A stretch of 64,000 nucleotides of DNA from Weissella tructae (GTDB lineage: Bacteria > Bacillota > Bacilli > Lactobacillales > Lactobacillaceae), in assembly GCF_000732905.1 (NCBI RefSeq), contig NZ_CP007588.1, forward strand, positions 248,001-312,000, in the 5' to 3' direction. The translations under genes and the position numbers were made by a program. Below are positions 51,462 through 58,270 of the stretch, one piece after another (position 1 is the first letter of the stretch; every line of letters starts with the position of its first letter). The notes under the pieces were generated by a model. That model was not told the origin of the DNA, did no database searches, and saw nothing but the letters and a program-made list of their open reading frames with translations.

Positions 51462-51533
51462 GCGGATGTAGTACAATGGCTAGTGCTCCAGCCTTCCAAG
51501 CTGGGAATGCGGGTTCGATTCCCGTCATCCGCT
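51462..51533 (+). tRNA. tRNA-Gly (TCC), copy 4 of 4
   Basis: Same 72-base sequence, 88 bases after copy 3, with a different spacer (TCGTAAAAATAATAA-like). Confidence 0.95.
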
Positions 51534-51537
51534 TTAT

Positions 51538-51611
<74 letters not shown>

Positions 51612-51653
51612 TTATTAACATGATAGTGTGTTAATAATGGGTTTTATTATAAT

Positions 51654-51741
51654 GGGGACATACTCAAGAGGCTGAAGAGGCGCCCCTGCTAAGGGTGTAG
51701 GTCGGGCAACCGGCGCGAGGGTTCGAATCCCTCTGTCTCCG
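51654..51741 (+). tRNA. tRNA-Ser (GCT)
   Basis: Acceptor GGGGACA/TGTCTCC with one G-U pair, discriminator G, anticodon loop CTGCTAA, long variable arm. Last tRNA of the array. Confidence 0.95.
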
Positions 51742-51750
51742 TATGAAGTT

Positions 51751-51785
51751 AAAAACCGGTATCTCATTTGAGATATCGGTTTTTT
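51751..51785 (+). terminator. Intrinsic terminator of rRNA operon 2 and its tRNA array
   Basis: ACCGGTATCTCA pairs with TGAGATATCGGT (one G-U), flanked by A and T runs. Confidence 0.92.
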
Positions 51786-51812
51786 GTTAGATATATTCAG
51801 AAAGGAGCTTTC

Positions 51813-52298
51813 ATGAGCAATGAACAACTTAAGACACATACGATCTTTATGTGTATGGTAACAACAATGGTTTGTGTGAGTTTCTTTACGACGATGGAAA
51901 TTTCTTGGCACACAATGCAACGTATATCACTAATGCTGCTTATCATGTGGCCTGTCGCGTTTAGTATTAAACAATGGGTAACGATGCCCATTGTCCGTCG
52001 TATTCACGAGCACGTACTACCAGCCGCAGTGGAAAACAAGAAGCGTCATACATTCCCTTTATTTGTGATCTTAATTAATTCAGGATTAATTACGTTTTTA
52101 TTATTGGCAGTGGCGCAAATTTATCCCAGTGATTTTTTGGCAACATTTTTAGATACATGGGAAAAGAAATTGATGGTACTGATTCCATTGTTCTTCTTTG
52201 TCTTACGACCTAGTATTGAATGGTTGATTAGTGAAGGCCGTCATGACCTAGTAGAGCGTATTGAGTCTAAATCTAATACAATTAACTCAAACAAATAA
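51813..52298 (+). CDS. Small integral membrane protein of unknown function
   Basis: 161 residues with about four hydrophobic segments (for example TIFMCMVTTMVCVSFFTT, ISLMLLIMWPVAFSI, LFVILINSGLITFLLLAVA, LMVLIPLFFFVLRPSI), arranged like a DUF2798-type protein, though I do not recognise the family with certainty. The tail is charged. The frame is open 45 bases upstream into the tRNA terminator; AAAGGAGC sits before this ATG and sets the start. Own terminator downstream; promoter not evident, so it may depend partly on read-through from the tRNA operon. Confidence 0.72.
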   Translation: MSNEQLKTHTIFMCMVTTMVCVSFFTTMEISWHTMQRISLMLLIMWPVAFSIKQWVTMPIVRRIHEHVLPAAVENKKRHTFPLFVILINSGLITFLLLAVAQIYPSDFLATFLDTWEKKLMVLIPLFFFVLRPSIEWLISEGRHDLVERIESKSNTINSNK

Positions 52299-52299
52299 T

Positions 52300-52333
52300 A
52301 CCTTTAGACAGTTTGTCTAAAGGTTCTTTTTTT
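52300..52333 (+). terminator. Intrinsic terminator after the small membrane protein gene
   Basis: ACCTTTAGACA pairs with TGTCTAAAGGT around GTT, followed by TCTTTTTTT. Confidence 0.93.
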
Positions 52334-52350
52334 ATACATTTAACAAAGTG

Positions 52351-52379
52351 TTGACTTATAAATAAAACTCTTTTATACT
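52351..52379 (+). promoter_or_regulatory. Promoter of the flavin monooxygenase operon
   Basis: TTGACT, 17-base spacer, TATACT. A palindrome overlaps its -10 box. Confidence 0.85.
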
Positions 52380-52397
52380 TACTTACAATAAGTAAGT
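52377..52397. promoter_or_regulatory. Palindromic operator over the start of the monooxygenase transcript
   Basis: ACTTACTTA, CAA, TAAGTAAGT: a perfect nine-base inverted repeat with a three-base centre. It covers the end of the -10 box and the expected start of transcription, where a bound repressor would block initiation. The form recalls sites of HxlR/MarR-type electrophile sensors; no such regulator gene is next to it. Confidence 0.75.
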
Positions 52398-52416
52398 GAA
52401 ATAAGGAGATATTAAA

Positions 52417-53469
52417 ATGAAAGCAACAGAAATTGAATTAGGTTTGGACACATTTGGAGATTTGGCAAAGGATGATGCTGGGGAAGTGATGAGTTATGGA
52501 GCAGCCTTGCGTCAAGTTGTAAAGGAAGCAGTGATTGCGGATAAGTCAGGTGTTGATGTCATTACATTGGGAGAGCACCATCGTGATGAATACGCAATTT
52601 CAAGCCCAGAAACAGTGCTTGCGGCGATTGCCACACAAACAGAACGTATTCGCCTAGGTTCAGGAGTAACCGTGTTGAGCTCTGATGATCCTGTTCGTGT
52701 ATTTGAACGCTTCGCAACTGTGGATGGACTTTCAAATGGACGTGCAGAAGTGATTTTGGGACGTGGATCATTTACGGAATCATTCCCATTGTTTGGATTT
52801 GATTTAGAAGATTACGACGATTTGTTTGAAGAAAAGATTGCGATGTTTGCTAAAATCTTAGAAGAAAAGCCGATGGATTGGGAAGGTGAATACACACAAA
52901 AGCTGACAAACACAGAAATTTTCCCAAAGACTGAGAGCGGACATCTTAAGACAATGGTTGGTGTAGGTGGCTCACCAGAATCTATCATTCGTGCTGCACG
53001 TTATGATTTTCCTGTTGTCCTTGCGATTATCGGTGGTGATCCAGCTCGATTCCAACCGTACGTTGAATTATACAAGCGTGCCGCAGAACGACTAGGTAAT
53101 CCAGTGCATCCAATTGCGATGCATTCACACGGATTCATTGCAGATACACAAGAAGAAGCGGAAGAAATGGCTTGGGAAAACATTAAACTATCATTTGACA
53201 AGATTGGTAAGACACGTGGATGGGCACCGATGACCCGTGAACATTTCAATCGTGAAATGGCAACAGGCTCAATGTATGTTGGGACACCAGAAGTAGTAGC
53301 ACAACGTATGGCAAAGGCAATTCAAACATTGAATGTTGGACGATTTGATTTGGTATACGGTGCAGGTGAACAACCAGCGGCTGCACGTGAACGTATGATT
53401 GAATTATATGGAACACAAGTTATTCCACGTGTTCGTGAGTTACTAGTGGAGGCAGGTTATGCAGAATAA
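52417..53469 (+). CDS. LLM-class flavin-dependent oxidoreductase
   Basis: A 350-residue luciferase-like (TIM-barrel) monooxygenase, most likely using reduced FMN, since Lactobacillales do not make F420. Landmarks: TLGEHHRDEYAISSPE near residue 50, IRLGSGVTVLSSDDPVRVFE, and the active-site segment VILGRGSFTESFPLFG. The substrate is unknown. AAGGAGA precedes the ATG. The reductase-like gene overlaps its end by 11 bases, so the two are translated together. Confidence 0.88.
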   Translation: MKATEIELGLDTFGDLAKDDAGEVMSYGAALRQVVKEAVIADKSGVDVITLGEHHRDEYAISSPETVLAAIATQTERIRLGSGVTVLSSDDPVRVFERFATVDGLSNGRAEVILGRGSFTESFPLFGFDLEDYDDLFEEKIAMFAKILEEKPMDWEGEYTQKLTNTEIFPKTESGHLKTMVGVGGSPESIIRAARYDFPVVLAIIGGDPARFQPYVELYKRAAERLGNPVHPIAMHSHGFIADTQEEAEEMAWENIKLSFDKIGKTRGWAPMTREHFNREMATGSMYVGTPEVVAQRMAKAIQTLNVGRFDLVYGAGEQPAAARERMIELYGTQVIPRVRELLVEAGYAE

Positions 53470-54148
53470 GACCATTGGAATTTTAGGTGCAGGTAAAGTA
53501 GGAATTGTATTAGCACAGCTTGCTGTACGTGCCGGTTATAATGTCATCATTGCAGGTTCTGGGAGTGTTGAAAAGATTAGCTTAACGATTGAAGTATTAG
53601 CTCCTGGTGCGACAGCAATGACAGCCAAGGACGTTACCGAAAAAGCAGATATTATTATCCTTGCATTGCCTTTAAGCAAATATTTGACCATTGAAAAAGA
53701 GGGACTAAAGGATAAGTTAGTTATTGATGCAATGAATTATTGGTGGGAAGTTGACGGATTCCGAACAGACTTAACGAATCCATTACAATCATCGAGTGAA
53801 CTGATTCAAGAATTTTTACCAGAAAGTCATGTCGTAAAAGCGTTTAATCATATGGGATATCATGATTTGCTTGATGAAGCAGTTTCTAAAGGTACGGCTG
53901 GTCGCAAAGCAATTGCTGTTGCTGGAAACGAGACACCTATGGTTCGCATTGTAGAAGAAATTGTTGATACTTTAGGCTTTGATCCTTTATATATTGGTGA
54001 TTTAACGCAGGGACAAAGATTAGAACCAGGTAGTGATGCTTTTGGGGCTAATGAAGAGATACAACAATTGAAGAGTATGATTGATGCGTTTGATGAAACT
54101 GAACGTGGTCAATTAATTAAACAAGCCCGTTCAGAAACCACTCAATAG
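53459..54148 (+). CDS. NAD(P)-binding reductase of the F420-dependent NADP reductase family
   Basis: 229 residues with a Rossmann nucleotide site at the N-terminus (GILGAGKVGIVLAQLAVRAGY) and the continuing ADIIILALPLSKY and VVKAFNHMGYHDL segments of this family. In organisms without F420 such proteins use other flavin or nicotinamide partners; here it may serve the adjacent monooxygenase. GTGGAGG lies before the ATG, inside the preceding gene. The last codons form part of the terminator stem. Confidence 0.85.
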   Translation: MQNKTIGILGAGKVGIVLAQLAVRAGYNVIIAGSGSVEKISLTIEVLAPGATAMTAKDVTEKADIIILALPLSKYLTIEKEGLKDKLVIDAMNYWWEVDGFRTDLTNPLQSSSELIQEFLPESHVVKAFNHMGYHDLLDEAVSKGTAGRKAIAVAGNETPMVRIVEEIVDTLGFDPLYIGDLTQGQRLEPGSDAFGANEEIQQLKSMIDAFDETERGQLIKQARSETTQ

Positions 54149-54160
54149 AGTGGTTTTTTT
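54135..54160 (+). terminator. Intrinsic terminator of the monooxygenase operon
   Basis: AACCACTC, AATA loop, GAGTGGTT and a run of T. The stem includes the final codons and stop of the reductase gene. Confidence 0.88.
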
Positions 54161-54378
54161 ATTGATACAAGATATATGATAAAAACATTTTTATGTGACA
54201 ATCCGTCATAAAAAAAACAAATGTTCCTAATGACGAAATTGAAAAAAATACGAGCAATGTGCATATGACATTATATAGGACGTGATTGGTATGAATAGAT
54301 GGGAATGATTGGATGAGGCTACTATAAAACGGTTGATAATGATAATTAATTCGGCTGTTAATTGTTAATAGAGTGAGC

Positions 54379-54407
54379 TTGTTGTTTTTCAAACGTTCAA
54401 ATACACT
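54379..54407 (+). promoter_or_regulatory. Promoter of the XRE-TPR regulator gene
   Basis: TTGTTG, 17-base spacer, TACACT. The 277-base gap before the gene is AT-rich and otherwise contains only an imperfect inverted repeat at 54188-54213. Confidence 0.6.
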
Positions 54408-54437
54408 AAATTCATAAAAAGATAGCGGGGACATTGA

Positions 54438-55280
54438 ATGATAGTAAATGGGGACGTACTAAAACAACGACGTGAGCAATTAGGGATATCACAGGGACAA
54501 TTAGCGCAGGGAATTTGTCATCAATCGCTAATTTCTCGTTTGGAAAAGGATCATCACATAACTAGTATGACTATTTTGCAGAATCTATGTGCACGACTAC
54601 AGATTAACGTATCGTCATTGGTGACTTTTGCAGATCAAGAACATATGCCTTTAAATGTTATTCGAGAATTAGTAGAGGCGCATCAATATACACGAGCAAA
54701 AGTATATTTACAAGCCAAACGGTTAAAGAAATGTTTACCAGAATTTGCACTACCTGAGTATCATTTGTTACGGGGACGTGTATTTTTAGGATTAGATGAA
54801 ATACCACAGGCGATGCAAAGTTTGCAGTTAGCAATGGGTGATGTTGGTCGGCATCAGCCTCAATTGATGGTTGAAATTTTTACCGAAATGGGTGCAGCAT
54901 GGTTAGCTCAGAATGAGATTATTAATGCAACTGAATGTTTAGAGCGAGCTTGTACGATCATTCATGGTTTGAGTGAGTCACAAACAGCCAGCATTAACAT
55001 GATTATTGTTTATACATATCGTCGACAAGCCGAACTATACATAAAAGTAGGCGATGCAGAAAAAGCCATGAAACGCGTAAAGGAAGCAATGGCATTATTA
55101 CCATCCGAAAATGTATATCATGAGATGGTTGCCTTACAGGAACTTCGTATTCAATGTGCTGATATTTTGGAATTAACAGATGATAAAAAAGATGCCATGG
55201 TATTAGCCTATGCGGCAGCAAAATTCTCTCGTGATACACGTTTAGAAGACACTGTGAAATCTTATCAAGACCTCTTGTGA
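54438..55280 (+). CDS. XRE-type transcription regulator with TPR-like domain (RRNPP-like)
   Basis: 280 residues. An HTH_3 domain occupies about residues 6-60 (LKQRREQLGISQGQLAQG, then SLISRLEKD); the rest is a chain of helix pairs with TPR character (AQNEIINATECLERACTII, YRRQAELYIKVGDAEKAMKRV). This is the architecture of Rgg/PlcR/PrgX-type regulators that bind small peptides, but no peptide gene is evident beside it. It stands just upstream of cydA in the same direction, without a terminator between, so a link to respiration genes is possible. The ribosome site is weak (AGCGGGG). Confidence 0.85.
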   Translation: MIVNGDVLKQRREQLGISQGQLAQGICHQSLISRLEKDHHITSMTILQNLCARLQINVSSLVTFADQEHMPLNVIRELVEAHQYTRAKVYLQAKRLKKCLPEFALPEYHLLRGRVFLGLDEIPQAMQSLQLAMGDVGRHQPQLMVEIFTEMGAAWLAQNEIINATECLERACTIIHGLSESQTASINMIIVYTYRRQAELYIKVGDAEKAMKRVKEAMALLPSENVYHEMVALQELRIQCADILELTDDKKDAMVLAYAAAKFSRDTRLEDTVKSYQDLL

Positions 55281-55343
55281 TGAATAAAACAAAAGTTGTG
55301 TGACGCCGTGTCATTTATTTAAGTGATAGACTAGCTAAAACAC

Positions 55344-55372
55344 TTGATAATGTTTATAATATATTGTATAAG
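55344..55372 (+). promoter_or_regulatory. Possible promoter of cydAB
   Basis: TTGATA, 17-base spacer, TATAAG, 44 bases before cydA. A TATAAT at 55355 lacks a matching -35 box. Confidence 0.4.
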
Positions 55373-55415
55373 CGTAGAGCTTGGGTATATTAAAACTGAG
55401 TAGGAGGCAAGTTTC

Positions 55416-56894
55416 ATGAACTTGATGACAGGTCTTTCCATGTTAGACTTAGCGCGTATCCAATTCGCGATGACAACAGTGTTTCACTTTTTCTTTGTGC
55501 CACTGTCAATCGGATTGGGAATTATCGTCGCAATCATGGAAACTATGTATGTGATTAAGAAAGATGACACATACAAGCGTATGGCAAAATTCTGGGGACG
55601 TATTTTCCTTTTGAGTTTCGCAGTAGGTGTTGTGACTGGTATTATCCAAGAATTCCAATTTGGAATGAACTGGTCACGATACTCACGTTACGTTGGGGAT
55701 ATTTTTGGACCGGCGTTGGCTGTTGAAGCCTTAGTAGCGTTCTTTTTGGAATCAACATTCCTTGGATTGTGGATGTTCGGTTGGGATAAGTTCAAGAAAG
55801 GGTTGCATTTGACCTTTATCTGGATCACAGCCGTAGGGTCTGCATTCTCAGCATTGTGGATTTTGGCAGCTAACTCATTCATGCACAATCCTGTTGGTTT
55901 TGAAATCGACAAGGTGTTGGATCGTGCAGTCTTAGTTGACTTCCCAGCATTATTGACAAACCATCAACTATGGTTGGTATTCCCTCACGTATTCTTCGCA
56001 ACATTCCTTGCGGGATCATTCGTGGTTATCGGAGTATCAGCATTCTCATTGCTACGTAAGACTAAGGAATTAGATTTCTTTAAGAAGTCAATTCACGTTG
56101 CTTCTGCAGTAGCAATTGTTGGAACATTTGGTATTTTGGTTACGGGTGACTTGCATGCCTACAACCTACAAAATGACCAACCAATGAAGTTCGCGGCCAT
56201 GGAAGGTATTTCAGAAGACGTCGGTGGTGAAGGCATTTCACAACCATGGGCTGTCTTGGCATATACTAACCCTAAGACGCATGAAACTGAATGGGCACTT
56301 GAAGTGCCATATCTATTGTCAATCCTTGGAAACCACTCATTGACTGGATTTAATAAGGGAACACATACAATTAACCAAGAATTGCATGAAAAGTATGATG
56401 CAGAATTTGGTGAAGATATGAGTTACTGGTTACCAGCAAATACCTTGTTCTATGCATTCCGTATCATGTCAGCCTCAGCAATGGCATTCTTACTACTAGC
56501 ATTGTATGCCTTCTGGTTTACACGTGAAAAAGCAAACTTTGCAATCTTCTACAAGTATCGTTGGATTTTGTGGATCTTTGGATTAGCAACGTTCTTGCCA
56601 TTCATTGCGATTACATCTGGATGGCTAGTAACTGAATTGGGACGTTACCCATGGGTTGTCTATGGTGTATTAACTATCGCTGATGCGGTGTCACCAAACG
56701 TGTCATGGGCTTCACTATTTATTTCTAACATCGTTTACTTTGTAACATTTAGTATTATTGGTGGAATTATGGTCTTCTTATCACGTCGTATTATGATTGA
56801 AGGACCTGAATCAGTTGATGCAGAAGCAATCGAAGATGCTAAGGCACCAACTGACCCATATGCAGCTGATTCATTTGAAGGAGGATCAAAGTAA
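55416..56894 (+). CDS. cydA: Cytochrome bd ubiquinol/menaquinol oxidase subunit I
   Basis: Haem-carrying subunit of the bd-type terminal oxidase, which passes electrons from menaquinol to oxygen in the membrane. 492 residues, about nine spans, with the short Q-loop typical of Firmicutes. The haem b595 ligand is His24 in TTVFHFFFVPLSIG; GDLHAYNLQNDQPMK and the EFQFGMNWSRYSRYVGDIFG segment are conserved landmarks. AGGAGG precedes the ATG. cydB overlaps its stop by one base. Function depends on haem, which lactic acid bacteria usually take from outside. Confidence 0.96.
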   Translation: MNLMTGLSMLDLARIQFAMTTVFHFFFVPLSIGLGIIVAIMETMYVIKKDDTYKRMAKFWGRIFLLSFAVGVVTGIIQEFQFGMNWSRYSRYVGDIFGPALAVEALVAFFLESTFLGLWMFGWDKFKKGLHLTFIWITAVGSAFSALWILAANSFMHNPVGFEIDKVLDRAVLVDFPALLTNHQLWLVFPHVFFATFLAGSFVVIGVSAFSLLRKTKELDFFKKSIHVASAVAIVGTFGILVTGDLHAYNLQNDQPMKFAAMEGISEDVGGEGISQPWAVLAYTNPKTHETEWALEVPYLLSILGNHSLTGFNKGTHTINQELHEKYDAEFGEDMSYWLPANTLFYAFRIMSASAMAFLLLALYAFWFTREKANFAIFYKYRWILWIFGLATFLPFIAITSGWLVTELGRYPWVVYGVLTIADAVSPNVSWASLFISNIVYFVTFSIIGGIMVFLSRRIMIEGPESVDAEAIEDAKAPTDPYAADSFEGGSK

Positions 56895-57904
56895 TGACAT
56901 TTCTACAAATTCTTTGGTTCGTCCTTGTTGGGATTCTATTTGCTGGATTCTTCTTCCTAGAAGGATTTGACTTTGGAATCGGTATGTCAGTGAAAACTGT
57001 CGCACAAAATGAAGAAGAAGAAGATGCACTAATCGAAACAATCGGCCCTCACTGGGACGGTAACGAAGTTTGGTTGATTACTGCCGGGGGAGCAATGTTC
57101 GCGGCTATCCCATTCTGGTATGCATCACTATTCTCAGGTTTCTACTTAATTCTATTGATTATCTTATTGGGATTGATTTTCCGTGGAGTATCATTTGAAT
57201 TCCGTGAAGCTATGCAAACAACTAAGTACCGTAACCTATGGACGACTGTTTTGGCAGTATCATCATTCGTTGTACCATTCTTCTTTGGTGTAATGTTCGT
57301 TGACGTCGTACAAGGTATGCCAATTGATGCTAATGGTGACTTGATGGCTGGATTCTCTGATTACATTAACGTGTTCTCAATTATCGGCGGAGTTGCATTA
57401 TCATTGATTTCATACATGCACGGATTAAACTACATGCGTTTGAAGATGGTGCCTGGTGTATTGACACAACGTGCTGCTAAGCAATTGAGTGTTTTGTACC
57501 CGGTATTGTTAGCTGGTGAAGTAGCATTTGCTATTGGCGTGTACTTTAAGACAGACTTCTTTGTTGAAAAGCCAATCATCACACTTATGTTGTTGGCATT
57601 GATTGTTGCGTTGACTCTTGTTGGATGGTGGAGTGAAAGCAAGTCTAAGGAACTATTAGCATTCCTTGCACTTGGATTTACTATCATCACATTGGTTGCA
57701 TTATTGTTCACAGGATTGTTCCCACGCGTTATGATTGGAAATGACCCTGCAACATCAATCTTGCTACAAAACGCAACTTCAACACAATACACACTAGTAT
57801 GGATGTCATGGATTGCTTTGATTATGGTTCCTATCGTGGTAGGATACCAAACTTGGAGCTTCTGGGTATTCCGTAAGCGTATTAGTGTTAAGCATGAAGA
57901 TTAA
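56894..57904 (+). CDS. cydB: Cytochrome bd oxidase subunit II
   Basis: Partner of CydA; 336 residues with about eight spans and the family landmarks FFLEGFDFGIGM, GPHWDGNEVWLITAGGAMFAA and RGVSFEFR. It overlaps the cydA stop by one base (TAATG) and is followed by a strong terminator, so cydAB form one unit and cydDC another. Confidence 0.96.
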   Translation: MTFLQILWFVLVGILFAGFFFLEGFDFGIGMSVKTVAQNEEEEDALIETIGPHWDGNEVWLITAGGAMFAAIPFWYASLFSGFYLILLIILLGLIFRGVSFEFREAMQTTKYRNLWTTVLAVSSFVVPFFFGVMFVDVVQGMPIDANGDLMAGFSDYINVFSIIGGVALSLISYMHGLNYMRLKMVPGVLTQRAAKQLSVLYPVLLAGEVAFAIGVYFKTDFFVEKPIITLMLLALIVALTLVGWWSESKSKELLAFLALGFTIITLVALLFTGLFPRVMIGNDPATSILLQNATSTQYTLVWMSWIALIMVPIVVGYQTWSFWVFRKRISVKHED

Positions 57905-57934
57905 GAACAACTTATTTGCATAAAATATGTTGTT

Positions 57935-57968
57935 AACCGCTACTGATAAATTCAGTAGCGGTTTTTTT
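57935..57968 (+). terminator. Intrinsic terminator after cydAB
   Basis: AACCGCTACTGA pairs with TCAGTAGCGGTT, followed by T. The next 302 bases up to cydD hold no gene: they contain a promoter (58170) and a second hairpin (58210). Confidence 0.94.
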
Positions 57969-58169
57969 AATGCAGTGAAATAGACATAGATATACACATC
58001 TGTGTTGAGGGGGTTAAAACAGTGATTTAAGGGTAACTCTCGTTAATGAATATATAATATCGAAATGGTGATATTAATTCGACAGGGGACTTATCAGGAC
58101 GCTTATTTACTTAAATGAGATATATCATTTGGGGCTTGTATTGGTGGATAATAGGACGTGTAGTGTCTT

Positions 58170-58198
58170 TTGACGGGATGGAAATAGACGATTATAAT
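58170..58198 (+). promoter_or_regulatory. Promoter of cydDC
   Basis: TTGACG, 17-base spacer, TATAAT: one base from consensus. Transcription would start near 58205, only about five bases before a terminator hairpin. Confidence 0.82.
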
Positions 58199-58209
58199 AG
58201 TATTAGTTC

Positions 58210-58244
58210 AAAAAAAGGATCGGGCAAGTGACCGGTCCTTTTTT
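58210..58244 (+). terminator. Terminator or attenuator in the cydDC leader
   Basis: AAAGGATCGG pairs with CCGGTCCTTT (one G-U) around an eight-base loop, followed by a T run, then 26 bases to the cydD start. Placed right after a near-consensus promoter, it is a candidate attenuator. Confidence 0.72.
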
Positions 58245-58270
58245 ACACATATTGACCTAGGGAGACGTGT

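Noticed and set aside
51196-51533. Regular 88-89-base repeats that look like a CRISPR array at first sight
   Set aside because: The repeats are 72-base tRNA-Gly genes with cloverleaf pairing and the spacers are short AT-rich links, not unique spacers; no cas genes are present.
54159-54434. 91-codon minus-strand frame upstream of the XRE-TPR gene, a possible secreted peptide
   Set aside because: No ribosome site, low-complexity AT-rich translation, and it would run through the terminator of the reductase gene.
55281-55304. Seven-codon frame (MNKTKVV) right after the XRE-TPR gene as a signalling peptide
   Set aside because: No ribosome site, and it lacks the hydrophobic or secretion features of known pheromone precursors.
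55308-55326. TGAC/GTCA inverted repeat upstream of cydA as a Rex or ArcA-type site
   Set aside because: Only four paired bases per arm and no match to the TTGTGAA-type Rex box.
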